From: Arthonia radiata
Lineage: Eukaryota > Ascomycota > Arthoniomycetes > Arthoniales > Arthoniaceae
Assembly: GCA_002989075.1 (NCBI GenBank)
Contig: PSQN01000003.1
Coordinates: 558,001 to 622,000, forward strand
Reading direction: 5' to 3'
Length of the DNA stretch: 64,000 nt
Shown: in pieces, positions 35,648 to 45,344 of the stretch
How the letters are laid out: the number at the start of each line of letters is the position of its first letter
How positions within the stretch are numbered: the first letter of the stretch is position 1
The notes under the pieces: generated by a model
What the model saw: the letters and a program-made list of their open reading frames with translations, nothing else
Told to the model about the DNA's origin: nothing
Databases searched by the model: none
Made by a program: the position numbers and the translations under genes

Positions 35648-37530
35648 ATGAGCGGCCCATTGGACACTACTAGCATCAGTCAGGTCAACGACATCTGGCA
35701 GCAGAACATACAATGCGTAAGGCAGACGATTGACAGGCCACAGACGGCGGAGGACCTCATTGTTGAGGCGCTGACATCGGCTCATCGCGCACAATCTAAC
35801 GACTACGCGAGCAACGGCAACCGGGAGCTTGCCGGCTTTGGTCAGACAGCGCTTGGAGCATGCATTCAATTTGGTCGCAACAGTGGGAGAACAGAATTCA
35901 GCAGTAAGTTGCTCGTCCATCTGAACTGCTACCACCGGTCTCATCCGCGCTAGAGCAAGCACGACACGAGGGTTCTTGGGCAAAGTTAGGAACCCATCAA
36001 GGACTTCTTCAAATTGCGTCTCGCTCACCTATGCGACATTGTCTGGTCCCAAGCATTCGGCAACACAATGCTTCAAGCTCATCGCCGGCCTCAAAAAAGG
36101 TCGTGGCGTACGTTTTTCGCAGCCTCATTGGAGCTGTCTACCTGGATTCAGGTCGCGATCGAGAAGCTACCTCTCATGCATTGAATGCACTGTGCCGCTT
36201 TCTTGACTCTGCACAGCCACCTGACCAAGGATCGCGGTTGCCATCCTCCATCTCGTCATCATCCGGCCACGGAAGTGGCACGAATCCTGAAGAGCTTACG
36301 CTTGAGGCGCAGGGCTCAGCGGCCTTCGAAATGGACCTTGCGTTTGATTCAGAATTTTGGAGTCAGGTGGCTTCGGAAATCTCACTCGACTACGTAGACG
36401 TAGATTTTCCATGGGGCGCACCATCTCCGAGCTGTCTTCAACCGCAGTCACATTCCGGTCAAGATCCGTTAGACGCTGATTCAACTCGTCACCAACTTGC
36501 AGGCACAGACTGTAGCCAGCAGATCCCCAATGCCAGGACATTGGGCTGCGCTTCAGATGTATTGCTTGAGGATTCTGGCTTTGGTATGCAAAAGCTCAGT
36601 CTAGCACATGCTGCTGAGGGCAAACAGAAAAGCTTCGTGGTCACTCCTCCTCAAGCAATCGAAGCACCGGCAGAGCCATGCCATATGCTATCCTGTTCAT
36701 CGCCAATCAACCCGACGCCAACGCCGTCCATAACGACACCGCCTGCGTCGACAACGGAGAGTCACCCAAAGAAGCCGAGAGCGACCAGACCACGCTACAG
36801 AAACCACCAGAGACTTGATGACTATGTCAGCAGTCAATTGCGACGGGCCAAAAATACTTGGCCAGTCTCTCCAGTTGACGGTTCGCAGATACTGCCAACC
36901 ATCCATCAAAGCTTCATCCGACCAAGCAAGACCCAGAGATTCCAGGTCACCATGCGAAAGCTCCACCTCGGCACGGCGAGCAGCTTCGTTATCAGGGTTA
37001 TCAAGACCGCCATTTGTGCACGTAGATCTGCTACGCTTTCGAAAAAGGATGTTCAGTCTCACAGCCCGTCGCATACGAGCTATCACTTCCTTGAAGTCGT
37101 CAGGCTACGGGTCCAACGCGCGCAAAATAGCATTGAAGCCCTGTATCATACTTATGAGCTCTACAGAAGCCTTATTGAGGGCGCTGCGTCTGAGCTCGCC
37201 GACGGGTTTGTCCACAGCGACCAGCAAGAACTCGCTCACGCCACGGCGTCTAAGAAACGGAAAAGGTCCGGCAACCCCCTCAAAGCAAGAACCACCAAGC
37301 TGTACAATGACATGATCGCCGCGCTTGAGCCTGACTTCGATCGTAAAACAGAGGAAGAACAGGCATACCTGAAACGCGATGTTGAAAAGCTACGACTGCT
37401 TGGTGTGCGCTTAGACGCGCTGGTGAGGCGATTTGGCCGTGGTGTTCTCTGTCTGATACCCTTTTCTAATAGCGTTGTTGATTCCGAATCAGCTGTTGCC
37501 ATAACAGAAGCAGAGTCAGTGTTCTTATGA
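35648..37530 (+). CDS. RNase III-fold protein with substituted active site (pseudo-RNase III)
   Basis: Two exons (35648-35903, 35954-37530) joined over a 50-bp intron give 610 aa. The N-terminal 165 residues look like an RNase III domain. 'NRELAGFGQTALGACI' (58-73) stands where the signature normally reads like 'NERLEFLGDAVL', and 'VVAYVFRSLIGAVYLDSG' (135-152) where a helix like 'ADTFEALIGAIYLDSG' is usual. The four metal-binding acids map to A62, Q66, Y138 and R141, so cleavage is very unlikely. Next come a low-complexity region (about 170-420) and a helical, basic C-terminal part with a 'KKRKRSG' nuclear-localisation-like run. The gene starts 263 bp after Dicer on the same strand. A dsRNA-binding or scaffold role beside Dicer is inferred from the fold and position. 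An alternative 3' splice (donor 37521, acceptor 37565) would extend the product to 683 aa ending at 37794. Confidence 0.75.
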
Positions 37531-37565
37531 GCCTTGTGTAAGCATCACTACTGATCATCCTTCAG

Positions 37566-37944
37566 GTTCTGGGACCTTCCAGAGACCAGTCTCATCGAGA
37601 TGTGCACTGACATGACCCGGAATCATCACCCTCTACAACTGTTCTCCCAAGCGGCCCGTCCCATTCTTCAGCTCCTAGTCAACGAGATTACCTCTGACAC
37701 AAGACGGTTTCGATGTGAGTACACCGAGACAGTGCAGATCAAAGACATGGTGGACGGTTCGTCTGAGCTGCTTAGCCAGCTTGAACCCGTGTAATCTGTA
37801 GGAGAAGCTGTTCGACTTGACACGGCCCGTAGACTACTACTGCAATGATGTTCCGGAATTGTGTTCCCAGAGACACTCGGTGTCGATCTTAGGTCCGAAG
37901 GCATTGCCATGGGCGACGTCTCGCCTGTGTTCACCGCGACGTGA
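37566..37944 (+). pseudogene. possible last exon and decayed C-terminal tail of the pseudo-RNase III gene
   Basis: After a CTTCAG acceptor one frame reads 'FWDLPETSLIEMCTDM', 'HHPLQLFSQAARPILQLL' and 'VQIKDMVDGSSELLSQLEPV' before TAA at 37792. The same frame then goes on with 'SVGEAVRLDTARRLLLQ', a TGA, and 'FPETLGVDLRSEGIAMGD' to a stop at 37942. The composition is protein-like throughout. Both inner stops could come from C-to-T/G-to-A change. The 'VGEAVRLDTARRLLL' segment faintly recalls the last helix of a dsRNA-binding domain. Either the gene uses the first part as its final exon, or the whole tail has been lost by mutation. Confidence 0.4.
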
Positions 37945-38068
37945 ATAGCCATTACCAAAGGTGAACGATACCAATCCAGAACTTATCCACTTTCAGATCT
38001 CAACGAGAGGCCGTGCATGTCGCATTGGCATCGTAGCCGTCGTACCAAACATTCGAAACTCGACCCTT

Positions 38069-39431
38069 TCACTCTTCGCCCTCATCGCCAGCCAAAAGAA
38101 CACCGCTGGTCTCTTCGCCCACCCAGCGGTCCTCCACATCGCTCGGCAGAGCTCCATAGAACTCCGCGCCAGGACTGCGAACTTCGAGGTCCCCACTCTC
38201 ATGCCTCCAGAGCTCCATCAAACCATCCGGCTCAGCCTTCACTCGCTTCATTACCCACTCAAGCAGCCCTGCAAACCTCTTGATGTCTTCCGAGCTCTCG
38301 GCCTCCCACTGAGCGATCTCATTTCGAACATTACGCACGCGTACATCCTCAAAGCGTCCACGTAAGTGAAACGCTAGCACGAAATACGGCGTCTGCGTCA
38401 GCCACAGCCGCGGCGCAAACTCTCGCACGTAGTCTTCGTCCTTGCGACGCACGCTTCGCGTCTTGAGCTCGAAAGTCGCTGATTGAGGAATGTCTGTGCC
38501 AGCGCGTGTGACTGCGAGATCGCCGGTGACACTTTCAGGGGGCAGGGAGGTGGTCACATTCGCGCCACTCATTGCTGCACTGAGGTCATCGAAGTGATGA
38601 TCGCATCGAGCACCACCGACAGAGCTACTCGGCGACGCCGCTGCTGCACCAACAGACAGCTTATCGGGCAAGTATCCATCAGGCTCGTATCGAACCAAGC
38701 AGTTCATGCCAGCGAATTTGTACTGCACAACCCTCTGGTTCGATATGCTCCCTCTGACGTCTCGATGCCATGTCGTATACGCTTCGGGCATTGTATGCCC
38801 ATAGCCGCGGACGTTAGGGATTGTCTCACGTGGAGAACCCTCACGGCGAATGAAGAAGACCGTGTTTCCGACTTCCTCGACCATGATGCGGAAGGTCTTG
38901 CGCTCGCCGCGCGCGAATATGAAGAGGCTGCGGAGCGTGCTCGCACAAGCCATGAGATCAATCTCAGCTGTGGAGATAGAGGGGTTTGAGAAGACCGCAA
39001 GAGCGATTGGGTGAAGTGGATGCTGTGGGCAGTGGGCGGCATTCAGATCACGATAGTATGTGCCGGAGTCTTCTGAGAGCTGGGGGTCGATCATGGGTGG
39101 AGTCCATTTGGATGGTGCGCCTATCCTCCTTTCATCAGCATTTGAACATGATCGAGGAATTCAACATGCAATGTTATCACCAACCGGGTATGGCGATGGT
39201 CGGCTGGTCGACGCTATCAAGCCAGTTGTAGGACGCCACGCCCTGAGCGTTGCGGATCGTGGTACTATTGGACTTCGTTGGAATAATACTCTCACCGCGA
39301 AGGATGTCGATGACTTCGCCTAGATCATCGGGCACCGTGTCTGGCGGTGGTGTCTGAGGGCGTATGTATCGAGGCGCGGCACTGTAGCTGCCTCTACCAC
39401 GGCCTCTACCGCGTCGTGGGATATCGAACAT
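38069..39431 (-). CDS. conserved fungal protein of the family often mislabelled geranylgeranyl pyrophosphate synthetase
   Basis: Two exons (39431-39185, 39120-38069) joined over a 64-bp intron (donor GTTGGTG) give 432 aa. The start is set at the Met before 'FDIPRRGRGRGRGSY'; an in-frame Met at 39563 would add 44 residues. Family hallmarks are 'ASYNWLDSVDQPTIAIPG', 'DSGTYYRDLNAAHCPQHPL', 'FRIMVEEVGNTVFFIRRE', 'VRGYGHTMPEAYTTW' and 'QRVVQYKFAGMNCLVRYE'. Automatic annotation often calls such proteins GGPP synthetase, but there is no DDxxD prenyl-diphosphate motif, so that activity is not supported. The RGRGRG run near the start resembles RNA-binding tails. It converges on the pseudo-RNase III gene. 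Its function is unknown; any role with the silencing genes is only suggested by proximity. Confidence 0.8.
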
Positions 39432-41784
39432 AGTTGCCGCACGCTCGAATTTGAAAGATTTCGTAGCACAAATAAAATGGGCGAGAAAACTTGCAAGAAG
39501 AGACGAGCGTGTGGACAGTCGGGAGGTATTTATGTCCCCGATGCATATCCTACTTGGCTGCATGTGTATCCGAATGCGATTGCCAGGTGCCGGGAGCTCA
39601 AGGATCAGCTGCAGATAGCTCTCGTCTTTTCCGTCTCAAAGAAAAACTATTCAGGTAAAGGCTTTCTAACACCCACGTCCGTCTCGTTACAGTTCCACGG
39701 GGTTGCCGTGTTGTCCACTGGTCTTGGTTAGTGCATGAGATTCGGAGAAGAAATTGTACGGCCATGTAACAAAATGCGGCTCTCCCTCTTCGGGCTGTGA
39801 TCGGAAGGTAGAAGTCCTCAGGCGCCGCGAATAGAATGAAGCTACCGAGGAAGCAGAGTGTCGGCAGCGTGGCAACTTGTATGTGGCATACGGGCGAAGC
39901 AACGGCGGTCGCTTATAGAGAGGTTTGGCTGCCGCTCACTGTCGCTATTGATGATGTCCTTCTTGCCAAATTGCCTTTTGCTGGGCGGGTTGTAGCGTGT
40001 CCTGCTCATCGCATGGAGACTGTACCATCTGAAAAGTCCGCATAGCTTGTGTCTTTCTTTGGCTTCTCCCTGGATGCGACCGCTCTCAATTCTTCAAAGA
40101 TCATAAATGCTTTTGTAGGTCGCAGAGGCTAGGCGCTCGAAAAAGATGGAGATAGTCGTTCCGCAGATGTAGATGTGATACTTTCATGAGCCGCGACGTG
40201 GATGATAGCTCTATAGTGGCGGTAGCAGTAACGAGGATAATCGGCGATTAGAGGCAATGACATTCTCGGCTCTGGATTGCAGACCTCTGTCGTCTCAGTC
40301 AGATCAGGACCTGTAGGGGGCGTTGCCATGCGATTAGCCCATCTCTTGCGCTTATGAAGCATTCCATTGCTGAATCCACCCTCGCGGCAGATTTACCGAG
40401 ACGTACGATCTCTTGACGGATGACGCTCTGGGTAGAGGATATCCATTCCTCGCTGAATCCACAAGATGGTCTTTGCGCTCCCACCCCAGCGTGTCTGCTC
40501 TCTGCCTGTTCGCCTAAGCTGCTCTTTCCCCTGCTTCTGGTCATGACAAAATTCGCGACAGGAGTTCATGGAGCAGAAGAGGCTCGCTGATGATCATGAT
40601 ACTGCTCTGCCTACATTGTAGCCGCAAAATATATAGTAAAGACGGATATGGGATTGAGAGTAGAGTAGGGCATGATATCCCGTGGAGAGGCCATAGGAGT
40701 GGAGCACCAATGAGCGCTGGTTAGCCAAGCGCTTTGTGATTCTCTAGCATCTCAGATGCCGCGAGTAGCATTGCGTGGGCGATAAGGACGGTGGTGGACA
40801 TAGTCTCTCGATTTGAATATGACGGAACGGGTCGCTGGTCCTCCAGGACTCACGTTGTGGCTCGTAGGTTGTGGTCAGACTCTGGATGAAGCGCGGTACA
40901 AATGGAATAACATGGGACAAGCATCTCGAAATCAGCTTGCATGCAAATTCTTGAGCCTCAGGAGACCCTCAAAAGTATATCATTGTGAGGTATGGCGCTA
41001 CGGATGGTCTTGGACTACGGGTAGACACGTTGCGCTGAATGTTCACGCATGCGACCCTGCCCAAATCCAATATAGGGTTACCGAACATAAATTCCTGAAG
41101 ACGTTTCAATACTTCTTCCTCCCAAATAGTCAAATTAGATCTTCATTGCATACTTCTCTATTTTGAAGGCCGCACGCGGCTCACTTGATACACCACAGTC
41201 GCCGCCGTGTCCATGAAGTCCACAGAGTAGCGGCCACGGCCACTGGATACTCCCATACCACATCGCGATGGCCATCTCCCTTCCTCGTCCGATCGTGCGT
41301 TCTCCATGGGAGCTCAGCCACTCTGTGCTTGCAACAAGCAGGTGCAATTACTGACCGCAGAGCTGCTGGGGATCATCATTGTCGGAGTACTGCGCGCACA
41401 ATGAGCTCGTCGTCAAGATTTTCACTGATATCTTATCATCATCTGACCATCGGACTGTTTGCTCTGCCAAGACCGTCAAACAGCATTTAGATCCAGCATC
41501 TGATTGGTCACTGTAATTTGTATGTAGTTGGTCTGCTGATCTGCACAATGCTGTCAACAAAATGCACCCACCATATTTCCCCAGACGTCTTATTGCTGTT
41601 TCCCCTGGTCCTCGATCCAATGTGTTGGTTCCTCTAGCCGCGGCCTCTTGACAATTGGCTCTGTGTGATGATAGACTTCTGTGTGATGGTAGACTTCTGT
41701 GTGACGGTATCCTTACTGGCGTCAAGGATATACTTTACAAACACGAGTATCTGGAAGTCGAAACACGAAACTTAAATCTTTAGC
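39432..41784. other. gene-poor stretch inside the island
   Basis: Base composition is normal for the island but no reading frame here resembles a known protein. Short frames on the minus strand at about 40.13-40.54 kb ('HKRKRWANRMATPP') could be parts of a small unknown gene, but no convincing exon join was found. The stretch also holds an 18-bp tandem repeat at 41661-41707. Confidence 0.5.
41661..41707. repeat. 18-bp tandem repeat, 2.6 copies
   Basis: CTGTGTGATGATAGACTT is followed by a copy with one difference and a partial third copy. Confidence 0.85.
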
Positions 41785-42255
41785 GCGCTGCTTACCGTCG
41801 CGGCTCTTCCGCACGCAATTCGAGCAGCGGAGGGAAATACACCTGTAGCCAATCTACTAAAAGCAAGAAGTCTACCGACTATCGCGACTACCCAGCCGGC
41901 ATCGCCTCCATTCGAGACGATGAAGAATCCCATGGCGGCCGCCAAGCTCTGCTTGGATTTCAACAAAGCCCCTTCGCAAAATCCTACGTCTAAACCACCT
42001 CTAGACGGGCTGCAAGAATCTGAGAGGATAGTAGCGCAGAGATTAAGTATTAGTTGCGGGGACTTCCTGTGTGTTAAGAGGCAGATATTCCAACGCTATC
42101 TCGAATGTGTAAAGACGGCCAGCTTCAAGTAGAACAAAACAGCCGCACAAAAGTGCAGCAACATGGACGTTAGCAAGATAAGTCAGATGTTTACATTCTA
42201 CTTACGGGTTGGATGGTTTGAGCCGGAATTTTATCGCTACAAGATCGAAAGCTAG
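41785..42255 (+). pseudogene. SWIRM-domain protein relic with one in-frame stop
   Basis: An open frame reads 'MAAAKLCLDFNKAPSQNP', 'PPLDGLQESERIVAQRL' and 'VKRQIFQRYLECVK'. After one TAG (42130-42132) the same frame gives 'NKTAAQKCSNMDVSKISQMF' and 'VGWFEPEFYRYK', then a natural stop at 42253. This is a SWIRM domain, a helical DNA/nucleosome-binding module of chromatin proteins, of the fungal Fun19-like type, at its usual C-terminal place. The inner TAG sits where Gln is plausible (CAG to TAG), the change RIP makes at CpA. No start codon or upstream exon was found; a TTTAG acceptor precedes the block. Read-through or a sequencing error are alternatives, but a recent pseudogene fits best. Confidence 0.75.
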
Positions 42256-42550
42256 AAAAGCTGGGTTCACTGCGAACGCCTGTCATACATATAACCTGAC
42301 AATGCCAGCCGTGGACCGGGATTGTCCAGATCTTAGCCTCCTCGTTCTTCCACAGCGACTCGATTGCCTCTTTCGCTTCCCACATCGCGATATCCCCCCT
42401 CATATGGTACAGCTTCATATCTGTAACATGTTCAGTACCAAATGCAAGCCATAGCTTTTCACAGTAAGCCGAATCGGCTTTATACGCCCATTTGCAAGTC
42501 CACAACCAAGATTCGTGCTTCTGCTTTGACCTCATTGACTGCTTGCCCAC
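42191..42550 (-). CDS. hypothetical protein, uncertain
   Basis: A 119-aa frame is rich in Trp and Lys ('ESWLWTCKWAYKADSAYC', 'MWEAKEAIESLWKNEEAKIW'). It overlaps the end of the SWIRM relic on the other strand. The composition is protein-like but there is no recognised domain, signal peptide or membrane segment, and its last third may be intron read-through. The bases from 42551 to 43123 show only short frames without recognisable content. Confidence 0.28.
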   Translation of the reverse strand: MGKQSMRSKQKHESWLWTCKWAYKADSAYCEKLWLAFGTEHVTDMKLYHMRGDIAMWEAKEAIESLWKNEEAKIWTIPVHGWHCQVICMTGVRSEPSFSSFRSCSDKIPAQTIQPVSRM

Positions 42551-43123
42551 TTATAAAGTCAGTAGAGCTAGGTACTATTACAATCAGGAGCTGTTAATTG
42601 TAGACTACCGCTTCACTCTTTCGATGCTATGGCCTCGAATGTGGGCGGTGCGTCTGGTGCTGGCGGTGATCTGCCGCGCAAAGAGCGGGCAAGCCGTGAG
42701 CGTGAAAGTGTGCATTTCGACAACGCCGAATTTCGTGAGTGCTTTAATGACTAGCCTTGCGTGCGGCATAGTCATTGGCGGCGATGAGAGTAAGATATGA
42801 ATGCGTCCCTCACGTGACCTGTGTATATGCCTAATCAGGGAATCCTCCACCAAATATCCTGTGTCTCGGCATGGCAATCTAGACAAGGGGATCCTGCCCA
42901 TAACATGCTTCGAGCATATATGTGTCAATCATTCTTGCTGAACAGTCCTCCTGTTAGAATGCTGACTGGGGACCCAACACCCTCATTCTACAGTACGTTT
43001 GATCGATCACCGCCCAGAGCTCGGAGAGTACCTACGAAGGCGCTGAAATATCCCATTCACGTTTATCTACGCTTTTGAAATAAGCATGCCTCGCCATAAG
43101 TGTCATAACTGAACTCGTCCTCT

Positions 43124-43650
43124 TTATCCGCGCCTCTTCGCAGAATCCAGGGCAGTACGAAGGAGCTTGAACAACTCGTGTGCTTTCGCTTGAGTGGAGG
43201 TCATGTCCTCACATGCCATATACTTGTCCGGGTGCAACCATGTCGTCATGCGTCTTGCAGCTGCCATCTCTGTCTCTGAAAGACTGCCCATGTACTCGTA
43301 GAAATTGCACCTGCACTCAGGAGGCTCGATATGACACCGATAGCAGTAATCAAAAGAAGGATCTAGCAAGCTCTTGTTGCGTTTTGTCGCCCTCTGAACA
43401 TCTTCTGCCCACTTTTGTAATCTTAGTTTTCGAGCAAGCCTCTGATTTGGCTGAGCTTTCCGGACGTCTGCTTCCATTTATTGCTGCTGCTGCTGCTCTC
43501 GCTGATATCGCTCTTCTTTATACTATCGTCGCCGCTGCTCTTCTCGCTGCACATGTAGCAAGCCTTCCCTTTCTGCCTTTCGTTGGAGCTTGACCTGTCG
43601 CTGCTACCGCCTGTGAGCCCTTAAGCGCTCTACGCCGCACGTTAAGGCCG
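43124..43650 (-). pseudogene. J-domain-like coiled-coil protein, 5' part broken by stops
   Basis: From the Met at 43477 the frame gives 117 aa. It has a basic helix, a Cys cluster 'CYRCHIEPPECRC', then 'RRMTTWLHPDKYMA' and 'AKAHELFKLLRTALDSAKRR', which resemble the HPD loop and last helices of a J domain. Upstream in the same frame, to about 43650, lies a charged Gln/Arg/Glu-rich coiled coil with three inner stops (TAG, TAG, TAA), each at a place where Gln (CAG or CAA) fits. All three match RIP-type C-to-T change at CpA. The intact part might still be expressed as a short protein. It is the last recognisable island gene before the AT-rich flank begins. Confidence 0.5.
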
Positions 43651-45344
43651 GAACGATGACAAATTGCAGGAGAAGAGCGGCGTAAAAAACGCTGATTATT
43701 GTAAGCAGGCTAAGACCTAAGTACCGCAGTATCGTAAGAATTGCGTTTATGTATACACGAATAGCGCTTGTAAAGCTAGTAATCAGTGCGTTGTATTTAC
43801 GAATTAGAAGGCGTACGAGCTATAAAAATAGAGTTGAGATCTTATTGCCGACCTCGTTGTAGTAGGACTGAATGCCTTGCTTGACGGTATAGAGGAGGGA
43901 TGTTACTAAACCGGGAGATCGACCGAGCGGTGCTATCTATTAAGAATCGCAAAGAATTTTAGTAGCTGGTAGCGCGTTCTCGGCGCCGTTGTAGGTGCGA
44001 ACCGGTACCAAATCAGAATAGAAAGGCTTAAGGAATAGAATATATTTCTTAATAGAGATTATACGTTTAGGCTCTTAGAATATTTAAAGTCCGTCTCCGC
44101 AGTATCTAGAGAAAAATTAAGGAAAAAGATCGCTAGTGTTAGAATATGGCCGCTGTGTTTTTATCGTAATACAACGAACCGCTTATACGGTATATATATG
44201 CTATAAATCTATCTGGGGCTCTGCCTTACGAACCTTATAATTTTTGGCCCTATAACAATACAATAAAATTCAAGCGGCTTTTTTTGGTTTTATATCAACA
44301 AGCCGGATTTAATTACTCTTCTCTGTTTAGTCGTATACTTGTCTTCAAGAATGACTGCTTTTCTTTAACGAAACAGCCGCAGTGCTTCTCCTTGTAGCGC
44401 TTCTATACACTCTAAACCGCTATTAATAAGCGTTTGCTTTCTTAATATAACTATATAGTTTCTATTATATGCAACTACTGCATTGTATCAAATTCTTAAT
44501 AAGTAAACGCCTATTAGTTAGATTAAGATTCCTCTACTTAAGTAGAAAAAGAAGATGCTTAAACAATAAAAGGTTTTGGATTCCAGAAAAAAATATGTTT
44601 GCGGTAGATGTCCGGCAATCTGTATTTAAACAGCAAGAAACGTATAAAGCGCAAATATAAGTAATAAAGAGTATCGGTAGCATACTTAAAAATATATAGA
44701 CAAGCTTTAGTACGTGTATTAGAAGATATACTTGCGATAGTAGATACATATGTTCGCGTCTATAGTAGATCCTAGTAGAACAAACCGAAGCCCTGCTTTT
44801 TTATTTTATATCTTTATATAACATATAGAAGTTTCTTTAGCCGATTTATGTCTCTATTCGCTTACCGCTTAAATCTGCTAATATCGTATAATAGCTTCGA
44901 GAATGTATTTTTATTCTATATAAAAGCAGATACTTGCGATTTAAGAACAGTACAAGCCTAGCCTAATGTATAGTACTACTAGTACTAGAACTTAAATAAC
45001 GCGTTCGTACAAACACAAAGCACTGTATATAAGTAAACAACAGCCTCTGCTAGCACACTGCAATATTAGAAAACGCTCTATATAACTTCTATCTTATTCG
45101 CTCTTTTATATATTAATTAACAACTCTTAAGACGCTCTTTCCTCCTCTCTATACGGTCTAAGAGACTTTACTTACTTAAACCGTCTGTCCCTATTTTTAA
45201 TCTACTTCGAGTTCTAGTAAGAAGTAGATATCTAGTACGGATAGGCCTAAAGAATAGCAAAGCACCTATTTCTGCTATAGATAGCTTATAGCCTTCGCTA
45301 AATAGTTATAGTAGACCTATTATAAGATATTACGGAGTTTATTC
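43651..45344. other. AT-rich RIP-decayed DNA, no feature assigned
   Basis: This stop-filled, TpA-rich DNA marks the right edge of the gene island. GC is higher in the first 500 bases and then falls. No domain is recognisable on either strand. Confidence 0.6.

Noticed and set aside
30946-37530. Dicer and the pseudo-RNase III as one gene
   Set aside because: The Dicer frame ends in a natural stop at 35384 after the RNase IIIb domain. The next frame starts with its own ATG 263 bp later, and no phase-keeping intron joins them.
38069-39431. Terpenoid biosynthesis gene
   Set aside because: The family name suggests a prenyl synthase, but no Asp-rich motif is present and no terpene cyclase or P450 lies nearby.
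40129-40544. Small minus-strand gene
   Set aside because: Two short frames look mildly protein-like, but no splice join with usual signals was found and no domain is recognised.
19010-43650. Starship-type giant transposon carrying the island
   Set aside because: No DUF3435 tyrosine recombinase and no matching ends are visible inside the window; they could lie outside it.
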